A stretch of DNA of 64,000 bases, taken from contig CP136492.1 of assembly GCA_032768795.1 (NCBI GenBank), positions 1,178,001 to 1,242,000 of the forward strand, read 5' to 3'. A program made the position numbers and the translations under genes. The notes under the pieces are model-generated. The model was given only the letters and a program-made list of their open reading frames with translations. It did not search any database and was not told the DNA's origin. Shown in pieces: positions 1 to 9,899 of the stretch. This DNA comes from Tremella fuciformis (taxonomy: Eukaryota > Basidiomycota > Tremellomycetes > Tremellales > Tremellaceae). The first letter of the stretch is position 1; each line of letters opens with the position of its first letter.

Positions 1-1
1 C

Positions 2-112
2 TTGCGCGAACTCAAGCTCTTGCGAGAGAAGGTGGAGGGACTCGAGAGGACGATTCGCGAGAGCACTCCCCTGCCTGGTAAACACGACGAACAGCTTGTG
101 GACACGAAATAG
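2..112 (+). CDS. 3' end of an unidentified gene (coiled coil)
   Basis: The window opens inside the last exon of a rightward gene. The frame starting at base 2 stays open for 36 codons and stops at TAG 110-112. The visible tail is rich in leucine, arginine and glutamate (LRELKLLREKVEGLERTI) with heptad-like spacing, so the protein probably ends in a coiled coil followed by a short polar tail. The gene is convergent with LSG1, whose stop lies about 125 bases on. Too little is visible to name a family. The alternative, chance reading frame, is less likely because the helix pattern is regular and the stop sits sensibly before the LSG1 3' end. Confidence 0.55.
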   Translation: MRELKLLREKVEGLERTIRESTPLPGKHDEQLVDTK

Positions 113-238
113 ACCATTCAATCGCACGACACGCGGCCCATACATGTTCCACGAACCTTAATGCATACACGACGGATAGAATATGCTGATGACCGCAAGG
201 GAAGATACAAAGATGTGCGCCAGTGCGCGACGTGCACT

Positions 239-2846
239 CTAATCGTAACCCCGTCCAGACCTCTTCTTGCCCTCTTTCGTCTTGAAGTGCTTCTTGCTCG
301 CTTTACCGGGACCCTGATTCGCTCCTCGCCCTCCCATGATCAGCGGCATCCCGTCCGGACCGAGCATCCGCTGATGAGGGTACATCGTATTTCTCGTGAA
401 CCCCACTCCGCCCTCCTGCTCATCGCCCCCGCGGCCACCATGCCGGCCCATCATCACCGGTCTAGGAGCAGGACCAGAATCGTTAAAGTAGACATCGTCG
501 AGAGCATTCGCCTTCTCCTTGCCGCTGCGCATGGGCGCACTCGCCGCATTGGCCCGAACGGACCTCGAAGTCGGCTGACGCTCTTTTCCGCCGTCCTGCG
601 CCTCCTCGGCAGCCGCCACGGAATCGACGGATGGGCCGGTTGTGGACGGCGGGACGAATGTGTCGGCGTTCTTGCTCACGTGGGTGACTGGAGCACGCTT
701 GCGACCCTGCTCGAAGGACTCCTCGAGTTTCTGCAAGGTCCGTTCGCGCGAGACTCGCATGAAGTCGTCGGACGTGATGGACGGCGGAGGGTGCGCAAAG
801 AGCAACTTGGCGTTCACGTAGTCTTTGAGCACGACACGGGCTGCGCGCGAGGTGTCGGGCATGCCGAAAGACGAGCGGGTCATGCCTCTCGCGACTGATC
901 GTCAAAGCTGACTCATAGGGAGTAACAAGGAAACGCACTGGCATATGTCGACAGGAACTCCTCCCAGCCCACTTGGCCGGGACCTCCATCCTCCACGCTT
1001 TTCACGTCTATCCGGATCCCGTAGGTTCCCTCGAGGATCTCCCGCGGTATTCTCTGGCAGAGAAGCTCGACCGGTGCCGAGTACTCTCTCATCTGGTCGA
1101 TGGGCAACACGCCATCCACGACCATGTCTGCTTGGGTGTTCGCGAATTGGGGGAACACGAGACCGGGGCAATCACACAGCGTGATTCTGTCGGAGAAGAG
1201 CAGTGTTTGGAAGTGCTTTGTCTTGCCAGGAGTCGAAGATACAGAGACCTTCTTTGCGCCAAGGAGAGCATTGATCGTCGAGGATTTACCGACATTGGGA
1301 TAGCCAACAAGCCCAACGACAAGGGTGGACGGATTGGGGTCTCGTGCGGTAGCAAAGTCTGGCCCGCGTCAGCGTTTGGAGCCAAGAAGCAAGAAAGACA
1401 CCGACCAGACAAGGGCGGGGCTGAAGACTCGAACAGGTCCTCCAGCTCGGCGACTGTGAGGACTCGTGTACGAGCGGTCTCTTTCTTGCTGCTCTCCGCT
1501 TTGCTTTTCACTTCTCGGGCAACTTTGGCCAGAGGAACCCTCTGCCCGTTGGCCAAGTGCTTCTCCGTCTCCACCAGTTCGTCATCGTCCTCTTCATCTT
1601 CAACCTCGCCTTCTGTAGACCATCCTTCCTCATCCTCTTGGAACTCGGCGTCCTGCAATGCCTTGGCCAGCTCCTCATCGTTGGACGGGTCGGCCGCTGG
1701 CTCTTCGCCTTCACTCAACTCCTGATCGCTATCGGAATCACTGTCTTCGTCGCTGTAAGTGTCCTCCTCGAGCTCCTCCTGCCGTCTTCGGAGTCGGTCG
1801 GCTTGCTCCTGAGCTGCCGCCGCATCTACCGCTGAGAAGAAGGCATAGCTGATTCCTTCTTCCTCAAAGTACTCTGCCCACCGTTCTCTATCCGATCAGC
1901 CATCATCCCGAGAACCAAAATCCAGTCCAGCACACCTTTGATCCAGAGTCAGCAGATCGGCTTTGTTGATCAACAAGAGACTCCGCCTCTTCCCTTTGCC
2001 GGGAATTGCCGCATCCTCCCCATCCTCCCCGACCTCCAGGACGTAGTTGTCCAGATCTACACAACGGAAGCCGAGGGGATTCCTCGCATCGACGATCTGT
2101 ACGATGAGATGCGACCGCTCAACGACACGCCATAGTTGTCGCCAAAGCTGGATGTTGCGCTCGAAAGGCGTCAGCAAGAGATTGCTGCTTTCCGCTAGAT
2201 GGGCGAGGTCTCGTCTCCAATCAAGGAAGGCATCTCGTTCCTGTCGTTCGAGTTCTGGAAGGGTCGTGCTCTTTGTCCAAGGCGGTCTGGTCTGAGACCT
2301 GGATCTTACGCCTGCAAGCGTGAATGACTCACCGTCTCGGAACGCGAAGGTCGTGCCGCAAATCCGCCTTCTTCTTCTCCACGTCCTTCAATTCCCTTGG
2401 AGATAGCAGAAAAGGGTTCTTCACAACGCCACCGGGGGCGCTTACTATGCGAAGCTTCGTTCGTTCTTTCGTCAGCCGGAGCCTCATAATTCACTTCTGT
2501 CACATACCTGTCGTAAAGTCTGCATCTGCAAGAGCGGCGTTGGCAAGGAACTCGTCGAGGTCTCGCTCTTGAGTGATGGATTGAAGAGGGTTGTTGTCGT
2601 CGAGAGTGTACTATACGATCAGGTTTCACTCTCTACCAATCTGACTTCCCGTGGGAAGAGGCAGTCCCATACAAGTTGGTTGCCCATGACTACCAGACTC
2701 ACCAATTGAGTTGTATCCGGCCGAGCCTGAGCTTCTTTTGCCTTTCGATTGATGAGAGCCTTGCCCAGCCCAGAGGACGAAGCCTTTGTCCGTTGCTGCG
2801 GCTTATATGTCAGCTTGTAGCTCTATGCGGCCCGCAGACCCACCAT
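239..2846 (-). CDS. LSG1: Lsg1, circularly permuted GTPase for 60S export-factor release
   Basis: Cytoplasmic GTPase that releases Nmd3 from pre-60S ribosomal subunits. Exons on the complement: 2844-2846, 2703-2801, 2508-2610, 2333-2465, 1936-2286, 1406-1887, 939-1358, 239-894 (748 aa, all phases fit). The G motifs come in the permuted order typical of the YlqF/YawG class: DAR at about 179-181, NKAD at 220-223, then GYPNVGKS at 409-416 and DCPG at 453-456. An acidic insert (about 280-350) separates the two halves. The C-terminus is Lys/Gly-rich, as in the family. The first exon holds only the ATG; the second starts PQQRTKASSSGLGKAL, matching the usual Lsg1 N-terminus. The gene is divergent from CBP3. 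Confidence 0.93.
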
Positions 2847-3032
2847 CTCGAGACCGTTAATGCCCAGTCAAGGTGTATAAGCAATCTGGCACACTGTCTT
2901 CTGAAATTCTGGCTCATCCAGAAATCAGCGAGCCGGTCCACGTGGGATTGCTTCCGTCGGATCTAGTCATGACGAAAGTCGGCAGATCGAAAAGACAAGA
3001 TCGGACTGCCCATTCACAGTCGCTCGATTACA
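2847..3032. promoter_or_regulatory. Divergent LSG1-CBP3 promoter region
   Basis: The 186 bases between the two start codons must hold both promoters and both 5' leaders. I see CTCATC at about 2912-2917, which resembles a PAC-type ribosome-biogenesis element on the LSG1 side, and a palindromic GTCATGAC at 2966-2973 that recurs in the YTM1-lipase intergenic region. No clear TATA box is present. The motif matches are short enough to occur by chance. Confidence 0.45.
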
Positions 3033-4171
3033 ATGTCGTCCTCGACATCCTACATCATGTCGGTCCCGCGTCGAGCACAGCCAGCAGCACGGCAGCTGGT
3101 CAGCGCACGTCAGCTTGCACGGCGCTACGCGTCGGTACCGAAACCGCCCACTGTGGGAGAGCCATTGTCCGGCGACCGGGGCGCACCGTCTAAGACGTTG
3201 CCTTCAACGCCATATACCGTGAAAGATGCCCCGGTCTTTCCTGCGCCGAAAGACCCGTTCGAGCAACTTTCGCCTGCTGAAAGATCGCGAGAGCAGCCAA
3301 AGTATTCGGAGGGCACGAAGAACTTCGTCATGGGTCTTGCGCGGCTCATGGGCTACAACTCGGCGGCATCGACGGCCATCCGCGAGACGGGCCGGATGAT
3401 GAAGGGGATCGTGGACAGCGTTGAGGACGATCGGTCATTTTGGTACGAGGGTAGGTATCACTCTCAACGCGCTTCATTAGCAGATTTTGATCCGCAGAAT
3501 GTGGTTTGGCGCCGACATATCAGACTTTCTTCCAAATACATCTCCTATATCTCCTCATGCTTCTACCTCGCCTACGCGCCCTGCCAGCAGCAGGAGCACC
3601 AACTCAATCGCCTATTCCTGAACCTCTCGAGCCCCAGCAGCCCGAAGCAACGCGCATACCTCCTGGCGGTAGCCAAACAGGTGGAGGAGGGGTTCTTGTC
3701 AAGCCAAACTACGAATCATATCCTCTTGAACTCCTCAACCACTTCTTCGAGCTTTCCGAATCAGAGATGCGCCAGGTATTGGGAAAAGGAGAACGTGAAC
3801 GGACTGTTCAGAGATATATGGCCGAGTTTGGAGAACAGTGGAAGGGAGCCGGTGTTGGCTTGGACTACGTGCTGGGACTGAGCACATCCGAGATACCCGA
3901 GGAGGTAGAGAAGAGCGATGTCGAGCTCGCCAGCTGGGTGTGGCGGAACCTGTTCCAAGCCCGTGGGCTTGTCGGCGGGACAGAGCTCGTTCCACCCGCA
4001 GGTGCAGGTCTGAATGACGGGAAGGATTTGGAACTTGAAATGCCTAATCAGCTTGAGACGGTGGTCAGATTTGTCAGGAGGGAGATGAAACGCCTGGACG
4101 AGATTCCGGACATCGATGTCCTTGCGGGCAACATTGGGATTTGGGGCAAGCCTAGGGACGACATGGTGTAG
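3033..4171 (+). CDS. CBP3: Cbp3-type ubiquinol-cytochrome c reductase assembly chaperone
   Basis: Mitochondrial factor that, with Cbp6, binds newly made cytochrome b and starts complex III assembly (UQCC1 in animals). Exons 3033-3450 and 3498-4171, with a 47-nt intron, give 363 aa. The N-terminus (SVPRRAQPAARQLVSARQL, then RRYAS) is a typical matrix-targeting presequence. The family core starts near residue 95 (GLARLMGYNSAAST) and continues across the splice junction as FWYEECGLAPTYQTFFQI, which confirms the intron. A Gly/Pro/Gln-rich insert at about 170-210 is less usual. The gene shares its promoter with LSG1 and converges on COA1, another respiratory-chain assembly gene. Confidence 0.88.
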
Positions 4172-4289
4172 CGTGTATGGGGAGCAATTCTGTATACTAC
4201 CATATTGCATAGGATCATGGAGGCATGGACTAGACATCACATGCGCAAGAAGGTTCTACGATGAAGCACCATGTTGTTCGCCGAACTCG

Positions 4290-5347
4290 TCAAACTCTGT
4301 CTTCGAGTCGGACGGTCTCGCCAGAGTCTGTTATGATCTTGTAACGAACTGGAACAGTCAGTGAGTTCCAGAGGATGATGAGGTATTGCGGACCTATGCG
4401 CCATGCACCCTCCTGCTTTGGCCTGATCGACGTGAAGTAAACTGTCCCAGCTCCTGTCCGTCAGAAGCTGACGCCAAAGTCCTGATGTCACACACCATGA
4501 CTGCCGGTTACTCGAAAGCTAAGGTCTACCCTACCCTGCATATTGTTGATCTAGATAATGAGGGTGACCTAGGTGCTTGATTTTGGACGACTCACGCTAC
4601 CGGATATCCAGGGCGGACCGAAGCCTACACGCTATCAACTTCGCAGTTGTGACAAGGAAATGCGCAGACTCACCGCCAACGCTGTCTTCCAATCTGACAT
4701 TGTCGCCCAATGCTGCCGCTACTTCTGCTGAGTTGCGCAACTGGAAAGTCACCTGGCGCAAAACGGACGAAGCCAAGCGTTCTGCCCGTCAACTGAAACT
4801 CTTTCGTCAGACTGCATGCCACTGACCGGCGTTGGTCGCCCAGAGGACGAAGGCGGCCCAAGCGCCTACACCTGCTAGACCAAAGCCAAGGTCTGTGCTT
4901 ATGAGCCCAAAGCAGGTCAGTACAGGTGGAAGGGCGTACACAATGGCCAGCGAGCCTGTCCATCAGCTATGATGTGCGGCTTGATTAGGACAGACAGACC
5001 TTCAATTTAGGCAGCTCCCGTTCACCAGGACGATCGTACACTAATCGCGGCCTGCTAGGTCCCCCAAATTGCTCAGCGGCGGGGCCAGGCCTTCCAGGGC
5101 CTCCACCCGAGTTACTGCCAGCTCCTTCTCCAGGCTTCGCCCAGAATTGACCAGAGCTAGGTCCCATTCCTCGCAGCTTCTCGGGACGCTCGTGTACTTG
5201 ACGCGGCGCCGACTTTTCGGAGAACGTGGTCGGCTGAATCCGAGGGCCGGTCGAGGCTTGAGGAGTCGTGGGCTTGGCCACGGTCGCATAGCGCCTTGCC
5301 ACTCCTCGGAGTGGCAGCAAGCCCACGCGCAGGCCTCGTACGCTCAT
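4290..5347 (-). CDS. COA1: Coa1-like cytochrome c oxidase assembly protein
   Basis: Inner-membrane factor for early complex IV assembly (Coa1/Tim21 family). Seven exons on the complement: 4996-5347, 4827-4955, 4674-4781, 4596-4624, 4496-4550, 4394-4453, 4290-4348; 263 aa, every phase consistent. No single open frame shows the protein; it appears only after splicing. The N-terminus (RGVARRYATVAKP) is a mitochondrial presequence followed by a Gly/Pro-rich linker. A hydrophobic segment (SLAIVYALPPVLTCF and onward) lies at about 119-155. The family core follows: VTFQLRNSAEVAAALG, WISGS, MQGRVDLSFRV, GTVYFTSIRPKQEGAW and the final RLEDRV. The first donor is chosen by phase and is the least certain. 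Divergent from ERG4. Confidence 0.82.
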
Positions 5348-5558
5348 GATCTCCGTGTCTTAACGCCTCAATGATGAAGATGCAATTCATAGCTTCGGGT
5401 GTCCGTAGAGCCGGCAAGCCGATTTGACCTAGCTGGCGATTTCATCTTACGTCAGCATGGTTTGAAACGCTCGGACCGCCGGCCGGGAAACACGGGCGAC
5501 AACAGCGCGCCTCTCTTTTTTGGCATCGTACCATCATTCAGAGCAACATACAGCAAGT
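5348..5558. promoter_or_regulatory. Divergent COA1-ERG4 promoter region
   Basis: The 211 bases between the COA1 and ERG4 start codons. A TTACGTCAGC stretch near 5447-5456 resembles a CRE/bZIP-type site. A CT tract with six T residues lies just upstream of the ERG4 leader. No TATA box is seen. I cannot identify a sterol response element with confidence. Confidence 0.35.
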
Positions 5559-7212
5559 ATGGCCGTCGACGGTCCCGCTGGTAATCTGAGGAAGCGCAAG
5601 TCCAATTCGGCCATCGCGAATGGCGACTCCAACGGCCATGCCCCCACGAACGCGGAGATCATCGCCAATGGTCAGTCCATGGCCGTGCTGAAGATCAATG
5701 CGCGACCAACGGAGCATGGACAGGAGATGGACAAGAAGCTGGACGAGCACCAAACGTGGGAGCGACGCACAAGTCCGTAAAGGGGTAGATCTGATGTCAG
5801 GTATGAGTTTGGCGGGCCCGTAGGAGTCTCAGCCATGATGATTGGCTTTCCCATTCTGATGTGTGAATCCTCATCAAAGCTCAAATCCTCGGAAGGAGGC
5901 TGACAGCCAGACTACCTATGGATCTGCCTCTGGTACTACGACGGCAAGCTGGTGCACCCGACCACGCTTGACGATATCCGGCCCTTCCTGGAGCGCATGT
6001 GGCGGCACGCGTATGAGGGTGCTTATCCCACCCAATTCGCATGGGTCACCTACCTGGGCTTGACCGCCATCCAGCTTGTCTTCGCCGCGATCATGCCTGG
6101 CGTCTGGCAGAACGGCCTTCCCGTCCCTTCTCTCGACTACGAAGTGCTTCCGTACCTCTGCAACGCTTGCTGGTCCTGGTATGCCACCCTTATCGCTGCC
6201 TTCTCCCTGCACTACACCGGCGTCTATCGCTTGCCGTGGATCATCGAGAACTTCGGTCACATCATGACTGTCGCAATCATCACCTCGTTCGTCTGCTCGG
6301 CCGCAATCGAGTTCGGAGGTCGTGTGTTCCACTGGGGAGGCAAGCCGATGCGCTTGTCCGGGGTCTGGGTTTACGACCACTTCATGGGTGTCACGCTCAA
6401 CCCTCGACTGGGGTTGATCGACCTCAAGATGTTCGCCGAAGTTCGCGTCCCCTGGATCCTGCTTTTCCTCATCGCCCTTAGCGCCGTCGTCAAGCAGCAC
6501 GAAGAGCTGGGCCATGTAACTCCCAACGCCCTGCTATTCCTCACTGGCACCGGATTATACATCAACGCCTGCGGCAAGGCCGAGCACATGATCCCGCAAA
6601 CCTGGGACATGTTTCACGAGAAGTTCGGATGGATGCTCATCTTCTGGAACATGGCTGGAGTGTGAGCGGAACTGGCTCGTGTGATACCTAGTCATGCTGA
6701 TATCCAGACCTTTCACCTACTGCTACCCCGCAATCGCCATCATTCGATCGCCTGCCTCTGCCTACGAGTTTTCCCTTCCCGTGGCAGTCCTCACCTTTGC
6801 CACTCTGTTCACCGCCTACTACATCTTTGACTGCTCCATGGCACAGAAATCGAACTTCAAGATGCAGCAGCAAGGCGAATACAAACCCCGATATGCCTTC
6901 CCCGTCCTGCCAGGATCGTTTGTGGAGAACCCCACGTACATCCAAACGAAACACGGCAACAAGCTTCTCACTAGCGGCTTGTGGCAGTATGCGCGGAAGA
7001 TCAACTACACGGCCGACTGGGTGCAGAGCTGCATGTGGGCGATCTCTGGCGGCTTCATGACCCCAATCACCTGGTTCTACCCGGTATTTTTCCTGGCGGT
7101 GTTGACACACCGCTGCTCGAGAGACTTTGAAAAGTGTGCGCGCAAGTATGGCGATGACTGGGACGAGTACTGCAAGGTGGTCAAGTACCGATTCATCCCT
7201 GGAATCTACTAG
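5559..7212 (+). CDS. ERG4: Sterol C-24(28) reductase, last step of ergosterol synthesis
   Basis: ER membrane enzyme that reduces the C24(28) double bond to give ergosterol, using NADPH. Exons 5559-5755, 5801-5862, 5911-6661, 6708-7212 give 504 aa in frame. The protein opens with a polar tail, then the family signature FGGPVGVSAMMIGFPILM and YYLWICLWYYDGKLVHP across two junctions. Further diagnostics are LNPRLG and DLKMFAEVRVPW at about 240-260, and the C-terminal NYTADWVQS, CSRDFEKCARKYG and YRFIPGIY end. These point to ERG4 rather than the sister C-14 reductase ERG24. Multiple transmembrane segments are evident. The ATG at 5559 is the first in frame. Confidence 0.95.
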
Positions 7213-8052
7213 ACGTGGCAAGATCGTGCCGGCCTAGCGCGGACGTTGCCCGTGGGGCGGATGCTCTCGCGGATCATAGGACAATTTACAAGCAGTAGAC
7301 CTGCAGAGTGGTAGATGGTGAACATACCGAGCACATTTTACCCTGCATTAATGCATTCACATGTCCGTCTCCAAAACGCCCCCCACCGCCTCTCCAGCCG
7401 GGCTCATCGCACCACATGCCACACCCCCGAAAGGGATGACCAGGCGCTCGATCCTCCGGCACAGAGGAGGGGTGTAGCGAGGACGCCATCGAGCTTGGTT
7501 ATCGCCCTGGAAGACATCTGCCGAGGTTGTCCCCGGCGAGCGTTGGTCTAGGGGACGGGAACGCGAGACTCCTCATGGTGTAAGGGGAGAATCGAACTTT
7601 TGTGTCCCTGCTGGTCAGCTTGCGCTTCGCGATTGCGAGCCACAGCTGGATTTCCGAGCACATCCTCGACAAAGCCATGACCGCAGCCTTCAGAGAGCGG
7701 CTCCTCAGACGCAGTGGGGGATGAAAGAGCTTCGACCCACCCTTTAAATTGTTCAAAGAAGAGGTAAGAAGAACCCACACCAGAATTTCGCGGCGCGCGG
7801 GGTGCCAATCTTCTACACGTGGATTTATTTGAAGGGACAACACGTGCACGGCCCGCGGGCCGGATGATGCCGTTATCAGCCCACTTTGCCCGCAGCGTTT
7901 CAGGATTCCCATCAACAGCCTCTGGCCAAAACATCCTATTCTTGCATCTCCTTTCACGACCCTCCTACTCTCAGCTCGGCCGGCTGACCGACATCGCCCA
8001 CGCCCTTTCAGCCTCCCCTTGTACCCCACACGGCCTGCAGCAGCTCGCCGAC
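7213..8052. other. Intergenic region between ERG4 and IVY1-like gene
   Basis: This holds the ERG4 3' end and the leader of the next gene. On the minus strand a 128-codon frame (7548-7934) and an overlapping one (7499-8068) are open. GCTGACCAGCAG near 7610-7599 reads like a genuine intron end on that strand. A small leftward gene is possible, for example with an exon reading DTKVRFSPYTMRSLAF, but I recognise no family and could not close a model. No RNA gene was found. Confidence 0.3.
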
Positions 8053-9629
8053 ATGCCCTCGTCCCCACGCGCGCGCCTGCCTTCTTTGCAGAGCTCTAGC
8101 AGTATCGCGCCTTCGGCATGGGGAATGCGACCGCCTTCTCCAAGCGTGAGTCTTTGCGCATTGCCTTCTAAGAGATGTCACATGCAATTACGGCCCAGCA
8201 TGAGCTGACGTCCAGTTCTCAACCACCACAACTGGGTCAAAGGTCAATATGCCCGCGTCTCACGCATTGATCACCCGCAAAGACCTTCGCGTGTCCATAG
8301 CCTGTTTTGAAGAGGTGCGCCACGCATGAAGCGTCCCAACGGCCATGAGTCTGACTCGCAGCTTATGGCTGCCGCCAAGGCATACCGAAATGCTCTGCTC
8401 GCCATGTCGCAAGCGACTGCTGCCTTTGCGCAAGCTATGGAGGCTTGCTCGAGGTGCGCTTGGTTTGCTCTTACATCGGTGTAGACGGCTGATGTATAGG
8501 GTGAAAGGCTGCAGGAGTGCTAATGCGGGCCTCGCCGGGGCGTCGGGTCTGCAGTTCCTTGTCGCGAACCACGAGCAAATTCTGGCAGATACGGTCTACC
8601 GCCAATTCGAGATTCCATTACTCGAAGCGCTCGATCACTACAAGCTCATCACCCAAGACCGCCTGGCCTCGTATGAGAAAGCTCTGCACGAACAGTCTAC
8701 CAAGATTCGAAAGACAGAAGCGGAGAATCTAAAGGTCGGCCGGCGGCGAAAGAGAGATTTGCAGAGTTTCAGGCAAGCTCTAGCCGAATTGCAGAGACAA
8801 GTAGACGAGCTCGATGCGCTCAAGGCGGGGTACCATGAGGAGGTCCTGGAAGGCGAAGATGAGGCTTGGGACACGGTGCTCGGCAAAGTCGCTTTTGTCG
8901 TGCGGAGTCAGCTGGATTTCTACGATAAACTCAGCGGGAAGGCGAGCGACCCTATCCTAGAGCCGATGGTCATGAGCATTCCTGATCCATTCGACTCATA
9001 TGGTCCCCCAAAAGACGAGGGCCAGATATTCAGCGTATTAGCACCGTCGGTCAACTCCTTTAAGCAAAAGATTGTGACTGACGAGAAGGCTAGGTTTGAT
9101 GGAGTCAAGCACACCACAGTCGCCTAATCCTACGCTACCACGAACCGTCTCCTCCTCGTCTTCGTCCACCCCGAATAAGCACTCGCCGGCGAAACCAGGC
9201 CCGGTCCCATTCCCAGCGGCTGTGTTATCGCCCAGTAAGGCCGAGACAACGGTCGTGTCTGCCATGGGTCAAAACGGCTTCTTGGATGAGGACGAGAATC
9301 CAGGACGAGCGAGACGGGAACTAAGCGTCATCGACGAGCGAGAAAGTTCTGTCTCGCTGCGCATGGACGAGGACAGCGTGTCGATCAGTGCCCAAGAGCC
9401 GATGGATGATGACGATGCTCCTCCGACACCCCGCCCTGATAGTGCTGGTCCGGCAGGGGCTGTACGTGGAGATCTCTTCGCCGACGATCAGCATTGGAGG
9501 GATAGCAGCGATGGTTTGCCCGGGTCGGGAGTGATCACCCCATCCATATCCACGCAGGTTGATCAAGACGAGAGAAGTGCTGGGACGATAGAGAGCGACG
9601 AAAGGCGTGGACCGGCAGTTGCTGCATAA
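8053..9629 (+). CDS. IVY1: Ivy1-like BAR-family membrane-binding protein
   Basis: Likely phospholipid- and Rab-binding BAR-fold protein of the vacuole/endosome, as yeast Ivy1. Exons 8053-8145, 8216-8314, 8362-8453, 8500-9045 and 9089-9629 keep one frame, 456 aa. After a short Ser/Pro head come ITRKDLRVSIACFEE and AKAYRNALLAMSQATAAF, then a long helical part with HEQILADTVYRQFEIPLLE and LQRQVDELDALKAG, ending in SDPILEPMVMSIPDPFDSYG. This order matches fungal Ivy1-type proteins. The last 180 residues are acidic, Ser-rich and probably disordered. The last intron (9046-9088) is inferred from phase and a GACTGAC branch site; without it the protein would end at 9127. Confidence 0.7.
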
Positions 9630-9743
9630 TTGTGAGGGAGTGATACTAGGGGTGCTGTACTGGGTTGTATTGGCCGTGATTTTGCAGATCACATGTATCG
9701 ATTACTTGTAGGCACGGACCATAAACAGGTGAACTCGGTGTTC

Positions 9744-9758
9744 CCGGGCGTAGCCCGG
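9744..9758. repeat. GC-rich perfect hairpin near Helitron left end
   Basis: CCGGGC, a GTA loop and GCCCGG form a perfect 6-bp stem. The first 11 bases (CCGGGCGTAGC) recur inverted at 18024-18034 near the other end of the element. It lies about 140 bases before the Rep-helicase start codon. Confidence 0.5.
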
Positions 9759-9899
9759 TCAATTTATGGGCTCGCTTTACACCGTTCCTGTAAAATTCAG
9801 ACCAAACCCCGCGGGAATTTGCATGTGGCTTTCTTCCTCTTTGAGATGTTGTGCTGCCTGGAATATGCTCTGCCGTAACACCAGCCACCTCTACGCACT

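Noticed and set aside
161..898. 245-codon open frame on the plus strand
   Set aside because: It is antisense to the last LSG1 exon, whose conserved protein explains the region; the plus-strand reading has no domain.
7560..7660. tRNA-like T-arm (GTTCGATTC on the minus strand)
   Set aside because: The bases flanking the loop do not pair into a five-bp T stem and no acceptor or anticodon arm can be drawn.
9630..9700. CTAG at about 9645 as a reversed Helitron 3' end
   Set aside because: The Rep-helicase runs rightward, so its 3' terminus should be on the right; no hairpin adjoins this CTAG.
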